DNA of 19,000 nt, from the NCBI GenBank assembly GCA_001275005.1, contig JWZX01000572.1, positions 1 to 19,000 of the forward strand, read 5' to 3'. The notes below the pieces were generated by a model that did no database searches, had not been told where the DNA came from, and worked only from the letters and a program-made list of their open reading frames with translations. Numbering within the stretch: position 1 is the stretch's first letter; each line of letters opens with the position of its first letter. A program made the position numbers and the translations under genes. Below are positions 1 through 10,300 of the stretch, piece by piece. This stretch comes from Chrysochromulina tobinii (taxonomy: Eukaryota > Haptophyta > Prymnesiales > Chrysochromulinaceae).

Positions 1-266
1 GGTGGGGGGAAGGGGGGGCTGGCCGGTGGGACGGCTACGCCTGGGGATGGACGGCGTGAGTCGGTTCCACCCGAGGAGGGGCAAATAATGATCGACCTGC
101 GAGTCTGCGAAAAGCTGAATACGCAATGCCGGACGAGATCGGGAACGCCGGATGGCATTTCGCTTTTCGTTTTCCGCATTGGTTTTCCGGCGACGAATTT
201 AGTCTTTGGCATAAGGGCATTGCTCCGCTCGCGCCTCGCGGTTCCGGGATCGTCCGATAAGGGATT

Positions 267-306
267 ACTCAGAGGTAATCAGTGCCAATCAGAGGTCATC
301 AGAGCC
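267..306. repeat. Degenerate 10-bp tandem repeat, about 4 units
   Basis: Four 10-bp units read ACTCAGAGGT, AATCAGTGCC, AATCAGAGGT and CATCAGAGCC. Their reverse complement is the same motif (NCCTCTGATT) that fills introns 17375-17744 and 18790-18867 near the other end of the window. The array is therefore a member of a dispersed short-repeat family that here lies outside any recognised gene. It could be a relic intron or a non-coding copy. Confidence 0.6.
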
Positions 307-334
307 AACGTCCTTGGAGCGCGCTGGCTTCTAT

Positions 335-346
335 AAATTATAATTT
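335..346. other. 12-bp AT palindrome in a GC-rich setting
   Basis: AAATTATAATTT is its own reverse complement and sits in the AT-rich run at 331-350, which also reads TATAAATTATAA on the plus strand. It might be a TATA-like element or a weak hairpin near the end of the minus-strand transcript. No gene starts close downstream on the plus strand, so no role is assigned. Confidence 0.3.
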
Positions 347-562
347 GCATCAAACGGAGAATTTGTGGGCTAAGGTACCCCGGTAACGGAACCCTCTCTC
401 CCGCGCACATGAATCCCTGCGCTAAATAAGTGCATGCCGATGACGAATGCCCAGCGCATGCTTCAGATCACGACATGCCCCCGGCGGACACTGCCAGTGA
501 TCACTGCACGGGAATTCGCACCAGATGACACGCGGGAACAGCCTCTCCTCTCCACCGCCACC

Positions 563-1216
563 CTAGTTGGGGAAGTAGGCGAGGAAGCTCGTGAGATCAA
601 CCTCGAGCTTCCCGAACCACTTGCCCACATTGGCCACCTTTTTAGGGGTGCGCGTCGCAGTCTCGCCCTTCTTGAAGCGTGACGCGTTCTCGAGCTCCGT
701 CAGGTCGTACAGGATCGAGCGCGAGATGCGGTCCATGGTGCCCTGCGTTGTGTCGTCGAAGACGGTGCTCGCGACATTGAGATCCTCGCGCAACTTGCCG
801 AAATCGAAATCCTTGCGGATCGATGGGATCAGCTGCATGTCAGTGTTCGACTCGAATTGGCCCTTGAGCGAGGCCGCGGCGGTCTTGTAGCCTGCAAGGT
901 TCTTGAGGCTTTTCTGCACGCCCTCGGTCTTCAGCAGCTCGTCGTCGATGTCAGCGTCCTTGGGCTCCGTTGTCACGATGCCCAGGTTCGTCACGTACCC
1001 CGCCGTCACGGGCTGGCTGCCCACCCCAACTACCGCTCCAGCAACGCCCGCCAGGACAGCCCGGCGATTGAAGACGGCATCCTTTACTGAGGCATCGCAG
1101 CGCGGCGCCGCAGCAGCGCGCGTGGAGGCAGCAGCGGAGCGGGCGGCCGCCGGCGTGGGCGCGAAGCCGGTCGCCGACGCGAGATAGGCAAGAACGGTCA
1201 CGGTCCTCAACGCCAT
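563..1216 (-). CDS. Thylakoid-lumen PSII extrinsic protein, PsbQ'/Psb31-like
   Basis: Single-exon 217-residue protein starting at ATG 1216. The leader has three parts: a hydrophobic ER signal (about residues 1-17) ending ATG|FAP, with the Phe at +1 that marks import into secondary red plastids; an Ala/Ser/Arg-rich transit peptide (18-48); and a twin-arginine lumen signal N-R51-R52-AVLAG followed by a hydrophobic stretch ending near PVTAG (residue 73). The mature part, about 144 residues, is helical and charged, with the size and look of the four-helix PsbQ family (PsbQ' of red algae, Psb31 of diatoms). Those proteins sit on the lumenal face of photosystem II and stabilise the oxygen-evolving cluster. 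The targeting is directly visible. The family call rests on size, helical pattern and resemblance, and I cannot separate PsbQ' from Psb31 by eye. Alternative: another lumenal protein of unknown role. Confidence 0.65.
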   Translation of the reverse strand: MALRTVTVLAYLASATGFAPTPAAARSAAASTRAAAAPRCDASVKDAVFNRRAVLAGVAGAVVGVGSQPVTAGYVTNLGIVTTEPKDADIDDELLKTEGVQKSLKNLAGYKTAAASLKGQFESNTDMQLIPSIRKDFDFGKLREDLNVASTVFDDTTQGTMDRISRSILYDLTELENASRFKKGETATRTPKKVANVGKWFGKLEVDLTSFLAYFPN

Positions 1217-1645
1217 TGAATCGAATCTCCGACTTTCTGGCGATGCGGAGATGCGGTGAGAACTCGGTTACATAATCGCGAAACACGTCCTCACGAAAAC
1301 TTAATCTGCGTTTCTTTTCGAAGACAAGTCAAGTCAAGACAAAGCGAGTCAAACCAAAGCAAAGCATATCAAAAAGTAAATGCGAAGTGCCGGAAGTGTT
1401 GACGTGTGAGGCGGTGAGGCCTACTTCACATCCCATTTCGGCCTATGATTGATTTCGGCGATTTCGGCATTTCGCCATGACCCAATGCATGCTGACCCAT
1501 GTGTAACGAGCGTAACATACGACTCATGGGTACGACGCAAGACGCATCCCAGACGCATACCAGAACTAACTGCCCTATACATAGGAAGCCCTCCCAACGG
1601 CCGCCCACCGGTGCGACCCGCCCCGGCATCAGGATCAGGATCAGC
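1217..1645. other. Intergenic: PSII gene promoter side and ArfGAP-FYVE 3' flank
   Basis: No gene is supported. Read on the minus strand, 1310-1380 is pyrimidine-rich with irregular CTTTG/TTGACTTGA direct repeats. This is plausibly the 5' UTR or core promoter of the PSII gene starting at 1216. Around 1434-1476 ATTTCGG-type heptamers recur several times. Both are low-complexity patterns without a recognised binding site, and I see no TATA box I would trust. Confidence 0.35.
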
Positions 1646-2473
1646 CTACTCTAGCGCTTCCATCCCCGGCATCAGTCGCGTCGGCGCCACGCACAGCTTG
1701 CAGTGGCGCACGGGAGTTGTAGACGCCGGGAGGTTTGGGTCGGGCCGCCAGCACTCGGAGGGCGAGCAACGGTCGCACACGCATCGGCCGCACTTATGGC
1801 AGTTGGGCTCCTTCGGACGCCAATGGAAGAGATGGAAGAGGTCCTTGCACAGCTCACAATTGGGTGCGTCGCGCTTCAACTTCAATCGCCTTGGGTACTC
1901 GAGCGCCGTCGGCTTTGGCGGCCGGATGGCGGTGTCGAGGTCCTCAGGCAAGACGGTGCTGTCGCCCGCCGTGGCTTCAATCGCTGCAGCGGCCTCCGCC
2001 TCTCGATCGAGGGTGGCTGTGAGGCGGCGGCGGTACAGGTCGGCGGCCGGAGTGAAATAGCGCGTTGTCAGCGGCAGGGCGAGCCACACGCGTCGCGGCA
2101 CGTGGACCGTCTCGTCCTCGAGAAATGCACAAAAGGCCGCATTACCACCATGCACCAAGGACTGCTTCTCGCGGCTGGTGAGTGTGTCGAGAGTCATGGA
2201 GCGGACAAACGAGACGTGTACCCCGAGGCTGCGGTGTACTCCCGCACATTCGAGGCAGAGCGTGATGCCGTAGGTCACAGAAACCCACGGCGATGGGCCG
2301 ACCTCGGAGTTGCAATCAAAGCACACGCTCTCAATCAATTGCGGGGGAGCAGCGATCGCAACGGCTCCGTGCTCTGGTGCTGCTTCGTAAGGCTCGGCGG
2401 CCGCTTTGTGCGCTGGGGCTGTCGTCTCTGGTAGACGACGTCGAGGCCTTGGTGGCGGCGCCGGCGCTGCCAT
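1646..2473 (-). CDS. ArfGAP1-type GAP domain fused to a FYVE-like zinc finger
   Basis: 275 residues from ATG 2473, whose context (A at -3, G at +4) is good. The frame is open further upstream but without another ATG. A Pro/Ala/Arg-rich N-terminus (1-44) precedes an ArfGAP domain (about 45-155). Its zinc ligands are C51, C54, C73 and C76, and W63-V-S-V-T-Y-G, the H80-R81-x-LGVH catalytic-arginine segment and SFVRSMTLD follow as in ArfGAP1. A linker leads to a second zinc module (206-261) with eight cysteines in four CxxC pairs (206/209, 225/228, 233/236, 258/261). Its centre, CHKCGRCVCDRCS, has the FYVE spacing, but the basic R(R/K)HHCR patch that binds PI3P is reduced to RPKEPNC. Expected role: GTP hydrolysis on Arf-family GTPases at Golgi or endosomal membranes, with the second finger aiding membrane or protein contact. 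Function is inferred from the domains; lipid specificity is unknown. Confidence 0.85.
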   Translation of the reverse strand: MAAPAPPPRPRRRLPETTAPAHKAAAEPYEAAPEHGAVAIAAPPQLIESVCFDCNSEVGPSPWVSVTYGITLCLECAGVHRSLGVHVSFVRSMTLDTLTSREKQSLVHGGNAAFCAFLEDETVHVPRRVWLALPLTTRYFTPAADLYRRRLTATLDREAEAAAAIEATAGDSTVLPEDLDTAIRPPKPTALEYPRRLKLKRDAPNCELCKDLFHLFHWRPKEPNCHKCGRCVCDRCSPSECWRPDPNLPASTTPVRHCKLCVAPTRLMPGMEALE

Positions 2474-2651
2474 GCTTACTTCACTCTTTTCAGCACTTGA
2501 AAAGGACCCAGACTGGCGAGCGAGTGAGTTTCCGTGTTTGGAAAACAAACTTGGCAGGGGCCGTCAGTTAGTCAGTCAGTTTCGTCGCGCGCGCGCCAAA
2601 CTTGCATGCGTCAATCAGTCCGATTCACAACCGCGAGCACAGGCCGACTCG
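2474..2651. other. Short intergenic spacer
   Basis: 178 bp between the DGAT2-like stop and the ArfGAP-FYVE start, both on the minus strand. It must hold the 3' UTR of the first gene and the promoter/5' UTR of the second. A small GTCAGT(T)A repeat lies at about 2564-2580. No other element is recognised. Confidence 0.4.
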
Positions 2652-4024
2652 CTACAAGCGCGACCGCACGCTCTGCGTAGAAACCAGCTGCGCCGTCGCA
2701 ATCTCGTTCGGCGGCGGAGGTGAGGCGGACCGATTCACGACTCCGACGCCAATCCTCTCAACCCGCAGCCCTCGGGCAGCCACGTCGGCCGGGAGGTACT
2801 TGGCGGCATTCTCGTCAAAGATGCGCCACAGCTCGGCCACGAAGCGCTCGAAGACGGCCTCGATCTCCGCCTCCGTCGGGTCCGCGTTGGGTGGACCAAC
2901 GGCCACCTCACGCCCGATGACGAGCATGGTGTGCGTAGGCAGTGGTGGCCCGAAGGGGAGGCCCCACTTGCCGGTAAAGAGCGGCAGTCCGACACGCAGC
3001 TTGCGCAGCACCCACAGCTGCAGTGTACGCGCGAACCCGAACATCGTGAAGAGCTGATTCTCTCCGAAGCAGTAGGCGGGAACGAGGCTGCACAGGTGTG
3101 AATCGGATGCACAGGTGTGAATCGGATGCACAGGTGTGAATCGGATCGCCGGGGCAGCCGGTTGGAAGGAGAAGATGAAGGCGAGCCACGCTCGGCAGAG
3201 GCGGGCTCATGCAGAATTCGAGGCGGGCACATGCAGAATTACGGCTTTCCAGCAGCCATGGCGCAGCGTATGAATCCGAGTCGCTTCTGCACGAAGACCT
3301 GCTCCTGCGTATGGTCAGTGTGCACCTGCTCGTAGATGCCGCCCGGGCACAGGGCCACCGAGCAGCCCTCGGCAAAGCAGCGGCGCATTGTCGGCTCGCT
3401 CGCCTCGCGCCCACCCAGCAGCAGCAGCAGCTCACGCACGACCGGGACGGAGTACAGCACCGAGGCGCCCGCAAGGCGCAGCCGGAACGTGGATAGCGCC
3501 GGGTCGGTGCGGAAGGCGGGCACGCACAGCGCGAGCATGGAGAGTGGGTAGGCGCCGTGAGGGAAAATTGTGAACAAGGCAGCATCGCTGGTGACCAGAC
3601 GCTCCGAGACCGTCGGGTAGGTGTTCTCCGGCAGGCCGTCGAAGCGCATGCAAGAGCGCACGCCGAAAGCACCCAGAACAACCCGAGCGGTAGCACCGAG
3701 CACGCGCGCGACAGTCGTCGAGCCCCACTGGTGGGCCCTGCTCTTGTCGCGCATGGTGAGCACAAACCATGCCGCATAGAGGACGAGTAATCGGCGGAGC
3801 ACGTAGCGGCGTAAGCGGTACTCATCTTGAGGCTCCTCGCGTGCCGCAATGCCTCTGCTAAACTGGCGCAAGAGCAGCGGCATAGATGATGATGGTGATG
3901 ATGCACGCGAGTGGGAGCAAACCGGCAACCGCGGATCGGTGGGGGAGAGTATGCGCGCGCGCCGCCGCGTGCTCACTGGAAGACGCGGGTCGGCGGCAAG
4001 GCCAAGCTCTCCTCCATGTTTCAT
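2652..4024 (-). CDS. DGAT2-family diacylglycerol/monoacylglycerol acyltransferase (2 exons)
   Basis: Exon 1 runs 4024-3243 and exon 2 runs 3087-2652; the intron is 3242-3088. Splicing joins ...GlyLys-CC|C-CTC to give GKPLVPAYCFGEN, the conserved DGAT2 segment (LVPxYxFGEN). The full reading gives 405 residues; starting at the internal ATG 3883 gives 358, closer to the usual family length, so the first 47 residues are doubtful. In 405-residue numbering there is a hydrophobic membrane segment (about 75-90), F-P-H156-G (the HPHG active-site motif with Phe for the first His), GGRE (204-207), and PGG at 227-229. The C-terminal exon carries FGENQLF and GLPLFTGKWGLPFGPPLP. The family acylates diacylglycerol with acyl-CoA at the ER to make storage triacylglycerol, but wax-ester and monoacylglycerol acyltransferases share the fold, so the acceptor is not certain. 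Confidence 0.85.
3090..3146. repeat. 19-bp tandem repeat, 3 perfect copies
   Basis: GCACAGGTGTGAATCGGAT occurs three times head to tail (3090-3108, 3109-3127, 3128-3146) with no mismatch. It lies entirely inside the DGAT2-like intron, and the copy nearest the exon abuts the 3' splice site. On the minus strand each internal junction reads TGTGCAT, whereas the exon-proximal edge reads TGTGCAG, so only that edge is a usable AG. Confidence 0.95.
3199..3242. repeat. 22-bp tandem duplication at the intron donor
   Basis: 3199-3220 and 3221-3242 match at 19 of 22 positions (AGGCGGGC-x-CATGCAGAATT-xx). The mismatches include the two bases that make the second copy a GT donor on the minus strand. The duplication forms the 5' end of the intron. 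Confidence 0.9.
3884..3905. repeat. GAT/GGT trinucleotide run
   Basis: A short run of GAT units interrupted by GGT lies just upstream (minus-strand sense) of the internal ATG at 3883 of the acyltransferase. If translated it adds a Ser-rich stretch; it may instead be 5' UTR. It is a simple microsatellite. Confidence 0.6.
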
Positions 4025-4387
4025 CCCTGGACGGAGGTTGCAGGGTGAAGATTCGTCAATACTCGCTCAATTTCGTCCAAGTCGGCGGGTTAGAGGTTGG
4101 GGCTTTTCTTCGAGCTCTACTTTCGCACGGCGAGTAGGCGCGCAGGAATCATCTGATGTAAAAAATTGTACTGCGCTACTGGTAACTATGCTGAATGCTC
4201 CGGTGCGTGCTGCGTCCCTCAAATCAACACAATAAGGCTCATAATCGATAATGCACACATGCCAAGCACTCAAGCAATCCCGCGTAGCTTTATCGCACAG
4301 ATCGAACTGCCCATCCATGTCCATGCCTCGAATTCTTGCCAAGCTCAACGTGCTGCAGGCCCACCCCGCAGCGGCCTCAGGGTTCAT
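4025..4387. other. Intergenic: 3' flank of the giant gene and promoter side of DGAT2-like gene
   Basis: 363 bp without a supported gene; open frames here match nothing I know. It must contain the 3' UTR and poly(A) site of the giant gene (stop TAA at 4390-4388, minus strand) and the promoter of the acyltransferase. An AT-richer patch at about 4155-4260 is the likeliest boundary. No clear AATAAA signal or TATA box is visible. Confidence 0.4.
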
Positions 4388-7300
4388 TTACCTCCTAACG
4401 CCTGGCGAAGGTTTCTTCTTCGCATCGGTCTCTGCCGCCATCTTGGGCTTCTTCCTAAGGGACCTGCGAAGACTCTGATTGAGTTCGCGGTAGTCCAGCT
4501 GGCCCGTCCCGTCGGGATCGAGATCCGAAAAGATCTTCAAGATGTCCGCCTGCGAGCACTTGAAGTTCATCCTTTGCATCGCCATTGCGAACTCCTCGCG
4601 GTCGATGAAGCCGGATTTGTCCTTGTCCCACTCCTGGAATAAGTCGAGGACGCGTCCCTTGGACTCCTTCAGCGCCTCGCGCAGAGCGTATTGGACATAC
4701 TCGGACAGGTCCACAGTGCCACTATCATCGAGGTCGAGGCGGTAGAAGAGATCCTTAAGCTCCTTCTCCGTCGGCTCCGGCAGGCCATCCTTGGCGCATC
4801 GCTCGATGCGCATTGAACGGAACTCGTCAAAATCAAGTTCCGTGTTGCCGTCACTGTCCGCTTTCATAAAGTCGTCCACGCGGATCTTCATGTTGCTCTG
4901 GAAGTCGCCCCTGCCCGCGCCCTCAAGGTCCGTCGGATCCACCTCAGGCGTCGCCGCCCGCGTTGCAATGCTACCTAAGGGGCTCGTCTTGGACAGCAGC
5001 TTGGCGGCCGCGCCGGCAGCCTTCAACTTGCCCATGCCCATGCCGTTGCCCTTCGACGGTACCTGTACCTTGGGGGGAGGCTTGGGCCCATCGAGGCTTG
5101 GGCCCGACGCCGCCCCCGCATTCATAATACTAGCTGCACGGCGCAAGAACTTGTCAAATTCTTGAAACTCGATGTAGCCAGATTTATCCGGATCGAAGTA
5201 GTCAAACGTATTGTCCACTACTTGTGGCGGAAAGTCGGGACCCATGATGGCGAACGCGTCCCGGAAGTCCTTCTTAGAGATTTTACCGTCGTCGTCGCCG
5301 CCCATGTCACGGAAGAGGTCGAGCACGCGTGTATTGTTTTTCTTGAGGCCCTCGCGCAGCTGGTCAACCACCGATTTGTTCGGGTCGTACATGAGCTGGA
5401 CTGAACGCAGGCTCGACTTTTCCCCGGTCACAGGTCCCCTCGAGCTCTCCGGTGACTTCATGCGATAGGATGACGCTTGCGAGGCGGCAGCTTGGGCCTT
5501 CGACAACCTGGACCGCAACGCCTCGAGCTGCGTCTCGAGCTCCGTGCGGATCGCCGCCGCCTCGAGCTCCAGCTGACGCCGCTGGTCCGCCAACAGCTTC
5601 GCGAGCCGCCGCTCCGCCTCGTCGGCTTGCTCCCTCATCTGCTTCTTCATCTGCTCCTCGGCAGCCTTCGCCAATTTCTCAGTTTCGAGAGCCTCATCCG
5701 CTCGGACCTTCATCGTCGCCGACGCGTCCTTTTCGAAAGCGATCTGCCGAAGCGCCTCCTTGAGCTGCCGCAGGTGCTCGAGCGATGCCGCGCGCGCGTC
5801 CTCGAGCGCCTTCTTGAGCTCCTCCTGCTTTTGCACGCTCTCGACCTCAACCTTGTACAGCTTGCCCTCGACCGACTCGCGATTGCGCCTCTCGATCTCG
5901 AAGCGCTCTTTGTGCGTCATCTTGAACTTCATCACGTGGTCCAGCTCCCATTCATGCTTCCAGTCCATAAACGAGTGCACCAGCTTTGGCTTCGACAGCC
6001 GGAGCGCAGCATTTGCCAGCAGCCGCTTCTGCCGCGCCCGCAACAAGTATGCGTCCGCCCAAGCCGTCCAGCCGCGAGCCATGTCCTTCCTGCCTAGGCG
6101 TCGGGCGGCCACTTGGGTAAGGTGCTCGACGCGAGCCTCCTTCTCCGCGACTGCGCGGGCCGCTTGGGCGCGTGCAAGGTCCGATTCGCCTGTCGCCGTG
6201 CTCTCGCGCAACCGAGCCAGCTCGACCCTGAAGTGGGACAGCTCTGCCTCAAGGGCCCGATTGCGGGCAGCCAGCTCGGCAGCCTGCTGCTCGGCCGTGC
6301 CCAGGACGCGCGACGTCTTGTTCAGTGTCGACGTCTTCCAGTCGACGCGCCAGTGCATGTACGCGCTCACCACCTTGGGCTTCGCGAGGCGAACGGCGGC
6401 GGCAAGCAGCAACCGCTGCTGGCGCTTCTTGGTGGACCACATGTCGATCCAAGCGCTCATGCCGCGCGAGAGATCCTTCTGCATGATCCGGCGCGCCGCC
6501 ATGCGCTGCAGGTGAGCGATGCGCTTCTCCTTCTCCTCCTCGAGCTGGCGTTTGAGCTCGAGCTCACTCTTAGCGGTGCCGCCATCGAACAAGCTTAGCT
6601 TGGCGAGCAGCTCATCGCGCTCTGCGAGCGCCGTCTTGAGCTTCTTCTCCATGTCAAGCTTCAGCTTCTTTGCCTCCGCCTCCGCCAGCTCCGCCTTCGC
6701 CTTGGCGTGCTTCGCGTGATGCTTATGCGTGTTGTGGGAGAGCTGGACCGCCTCCATCTCCCAGTCCTTACGCCAGTGCGTGTACATGAACACGAGCCGA
6801 GGCTTGGTGAGGCGCGACGCTGCAGCGGCCAAGAGGCGCTTGTTGCGCGCCTCCGCGTAATACTTCTCAGACCACGTCGTCCAGCCACGCGAGATCTCCT
6901 TCTTTCCAAGCCGCTTCACTGCCATCTGCGTAATATGCTCGATGCGCTTCTGCTTCTCGGCAGCTTCCTTCTCTGCCAACTGGCGACGCATCTCGTCTTC
7001 CTTGGCATTGCCGTTGAGTGCGGCCTCGCGCGCCTTGAGCAGCTCCGCCGCGGTCTTCTCTAACTCCGCCTTGTACTTCTCCGCCTTAGTCTTCTCGGCC
7101 TTGTACTTCTCGACGAGAGTCATCTTAGACTGCGCGAGCATCTCAGCTTCCCAGTCGTGCTTCCACTGCAAGTAGCCCGCAGACAGCTTGGGCTTGGCCA
7201 GCCTGGACGCGGCCGCACGTAGCAGCCGCTTTCGGCGCAGGTCCTCCAAGTACACCTCTGACCACGTCTGCCAGCCCATCGAGAGCTCCTTCTTGCCCAG

Positions 7301-10300
7301 GCGGCGCACGGCCATCTGCGTGAGGTGCTCGACTCGCTTTTCCCTCTCCTTGGCTGCTTCTTCCAAGGCGAGCTGACGGTACTCCTCCTCGGCGCCTCCC
7401 GCACGGGCAGCCGCCGCCCTGGCAGCCTCGAGCTCTTGCTTCATCGCCTTCAGCTCAGCATCGACGGCACTGCCTGAGGCCATCTGTGCCACCGCGGCCT
7501 TCGCGCTCGTGCGCTTCTTGGCCTGCTCGACGGCCCAATCTTGCGACCAGTGCCCGTACGATGCAGCAAGCTTGGGCTTCGCCAAGCGGGATGAGGCGGC
7601 ACGCAATAGCCGCTCGTTGCGCCTCTTGGACTCCCACATGTCGATCCAAGCGCTCATGCCACGCGAGAGATCCTTCTGCATGATCCGGCGCGCCGCCATG
7701 CGCTGCAGGTGAGCGATGCGCTTCTCCTTCTCCTCCTCGAGCTGGCGAGCCATCTCGAGCTCACGAGCAGCCAGGCCACCATCGAGCTCAGAGAGCCGCG
7801 CGATAAGCTCATCGCGCTCCCGCTGGGCCGTAGCGAGCTTACGATTCATTTCCTCGCGAGCCCTGCGTGCCTCAGCCTCTGCAGCCTCGGCGCGGCTGAT
7901 CTGAATGGCCAGTTGTTCACCCTGAGACATGTGCTTGAGTGCAGCCATCTCGGTTTCCCAGTCGCTCTTCCAGAGCGCGTAGCCAGCAGACAGCGCGGGC
8001 TTCGTCAGACGAGAGCTGGCCGCCTTCAGCAGCCGCTTCTGGCGCTGCGCCTCATAGCACATCTCCGACCAAGCCCCAAAGCCACGTGATATCTCCTTCT
8101 TGCCCATCCGACGGGCGGCCATCTGCGTGAGATGCTCGACGCGCTTCTCCTTCTCCAATGCGGCCTTCTCCTCCATCTGGCGGCGCAGCTCGTCTTCTTT
8201 GGCGGTGCCGTTGAGCGCCGCTTGGCGGGCACGCTCGAACTCAATCCGTAGGCGCGAAAGCTCGGCATTCGCAGCATTGAGCTGCGCCTCCTTTTGATCG
8301 AAGCGCTCTTTGAGAGTCATCTTCTTCTGCATCTTCATCTCGTGCTCCCAGTCGAGCTTCCACTGAGTATAGCCCCCGGATAGCCGGGGCTTCGCAAGCT
8401 TTACAGCTGCGGCGGTGAGCAGCCGCTTGCAACGCGCCCCCTCAAAGTAAGCCTCGGCCCACGACTCCCACGCCATCGCGATACCCTTCTTACCGAGGCG
8501 ACGAACAGCCATCTGCGTCAGGTGCTCGACACGCTTCTCACGTTCGTTGATGGCCTGCTCCTCGCGCTGCCGCTGCCGCTCAACCTCGAGGGCATCGCCA
8601 TTTGCGACAGCCTCGCGCAGTTTGGAAAGCTCTGCGCGCACCTTGGACAGCTCCGCCTCGCTTTCCAAGTAGTTTTTGCGCTGCGCCTCAGCTTTGGCAG
8701 CTTCCTCGGCAAGCCGCTCAGCTTGCGTCATGCTCTGGAGACGGCCCATCTCCTCAAACCAGTCCGCGCGCCAGTGTGCGTAGCCCGCAGCGAGCTTGGG
8801 CTTCGTCAGACGAATGCTGGCCGCAAGCAGTAACCTTTTGCGACGCTGCATCTCCATGCACAGATCGGCCCAAGTCTCGAAGCCGCGCGCAATCTCCTTC
8901 TTGCCAAACCGCCGTGCTGCCATCTGGCTCAGATGCTCCACGCGCTGCTGCTTTGCGGCCTCGGCCTTCTCCTCCATCTGGCGCCGAATCTCGTCCTCCC
9001 TAGCGGTGCCATTGAGCGCGGCATCGCGAGCACGCTTCAACTCAACGCGCGCCTGCGCCAGGTCAGCCTCGGTGTTTGCGAGCTTGGTAGCCATGGAGTC
9101 CAGCTGCTCCTTGTAGGTCATCGTCGCCACTGCCTTTATCTCCGCCTCCCAATCCTGACGCCACTGAGCGTAGCCTGCAGACAGCTTCGGCTTGGCCAGC
9201 TTGGCACCTGCGACGAGCAGGAGGCGCTTGTTCCGCTGCTCCCTTTCGTACTGGTCCACCCACGTCGAGAAGCCCATCGCGATCTCCTTCTTGCCCATGC
9301 GGCGTGCCGCCATCTGGCTGAGATGCTCGACGCGCTTCTCCTTCTCACGCTCAGCCGCCTCCTCGGCCTGGCGACGGCGCTCGTTCTCGAGGGCAGTACC
9401 GTTGAGGGCAGCCTCACGCGCCCTGGCAAGCTCTGCCTCCACCTTGGCCAGCTTTGCATTGACGGCGGCAAGGTTTGACTGCTCGAGATCGAGGCGTTGC
9501 TTCAGGGTCATGGTTGCAGACACCTGCTTCTCGTCCTCCCAGTCATGCTTCCACTGTGTGTAGGCGGAAGACAGATGCGGCTTGGCAAGCTTCGAGCCCG
9601 CTGCGGCGAGCAGCCGCTTCTGGCGCAGCCTCTCGTAGTAAGCCTCGGCCCAGGACTCCCACGCCATCGCGATGCCCTTCTTACCGAGGCGACGAACAGC
9701 CATCTGCGTCAGGTGCTCGACGCGCTTCTCCTTCTCATAAGCCGCCTGCTCCTCGACCTGGCGACGGCGCTCATCCTCAAGTGCCGTGCCGTTAAGAGCC
9801 GCCTCCCGAGCACGAGCCAGTTCCTTGCGCAGCTTGACAAGCTCTTGCTCCTGCTCGGCAATCTTCTTGCGGTTCTCTGCCGCCACCTCGGCCTGGTGCT
9901 TCATCATTTCCTCCTGTGCGTCGAAGGTCTTGGAGACCACCTGATCTTCCCAGTCCTTCTTCCACAGCGAGTAGCTCCCTGAAAGCTTTGGCTTGGCCAG
10001 CTTCGAGCCGGCCGCGGCGAGCAGCCGCTTGCGACGAACCAGCTCGAAGTACATGTCTGCCCACGCCTCGAAGCCACGCGAGATCTCCTTCTTGCCCATG
10101 CGGCGAACGGCCATCTGGGTCAGATGCTGCACACGCTGCTCCTTCTCCATGGCCTGGCGCTCCTCCATCTGGCGGCGCATCTCATCCTCTTTGGCGGTGC
10201 CACTGAGCGCCGCCTGGCGGGCCTTACCCAGCTCAATGCGCAGCTTGGCGGCTTCAGCCAGGGCATCCTCGAGCTTCTTCTTCTCAGCCTCAAGTTTCTC

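Larger units (their letters stand above)
1..562. other. Gene-free stretch downstream of the PSII gene
   Basis: I see no supportable gene on either strand. Open frames here are short, resemble no family I know, and one of them runs straight through a 10-bp repeat array. Visible structure is a G-rich start (about 1-48, with G runs of 6, 7, 3 and 4), the repeat array at 267-306, and an AT-rich island at 331-350 containing a 12-bp perfect palindrome. Part of it must be the 3' flank of the minus-strand gene ending at 563. A spliced gene with small exons cannot be excluded. Confidence 0.5.
3088..3242 (-). other. DGAT2-like gene intron (155 bp, repeat-built)
   Basis: Donor GTAATT (first base 3242) and acceptor TGTGCAG (last base 3088). 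The boundaries were chosen because they keep frame (phase 2) and restore a conserved family motif. About two thirds of the intron is tandem repeat: two 22-bp copies at the donor side and three 19-bp copies at the acceptor side. Confidence 0.85.

Noticed and set aside
1-48. G-quadruplex candidate
   Set aside because: There are four G runs, but the last two loops are long (9 and 12 bases) and there is no context such as a promoter or telomere, so it was kept only as a note on composition.
88-336. Plus-strand small open frame near the window start
   Set aside because: It runs through the 10-bp repeat array, has no recognised motif, and has an unremarkable composition; it is not supportable as a gene.
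1703-2434. Plus-strand 243-codon frame opposite the ArfGAP-FYVE gene
   Set aside because: It has no recognisable domain. The minus-strand frame carries two zinc-finger domains with correct cysteine spacing.
2474-2548. Upstream extension of the ArfGAP-FYVE frame
   Set aside because: The frame stays open, but the only upstream initiation would be a non-ATG (TTG) codon; the first ATG (2473) has a good context and precedes the conserved domains.
2908-3906. Minus-strand 332-codon frame beginning with a His run
   Set aside because: It overlaps the acyltransferase in another frame and reads through its intron. It is Cys/Arg/Ser-rich with no domain, while the competing frame has full DGAT2 motifs.
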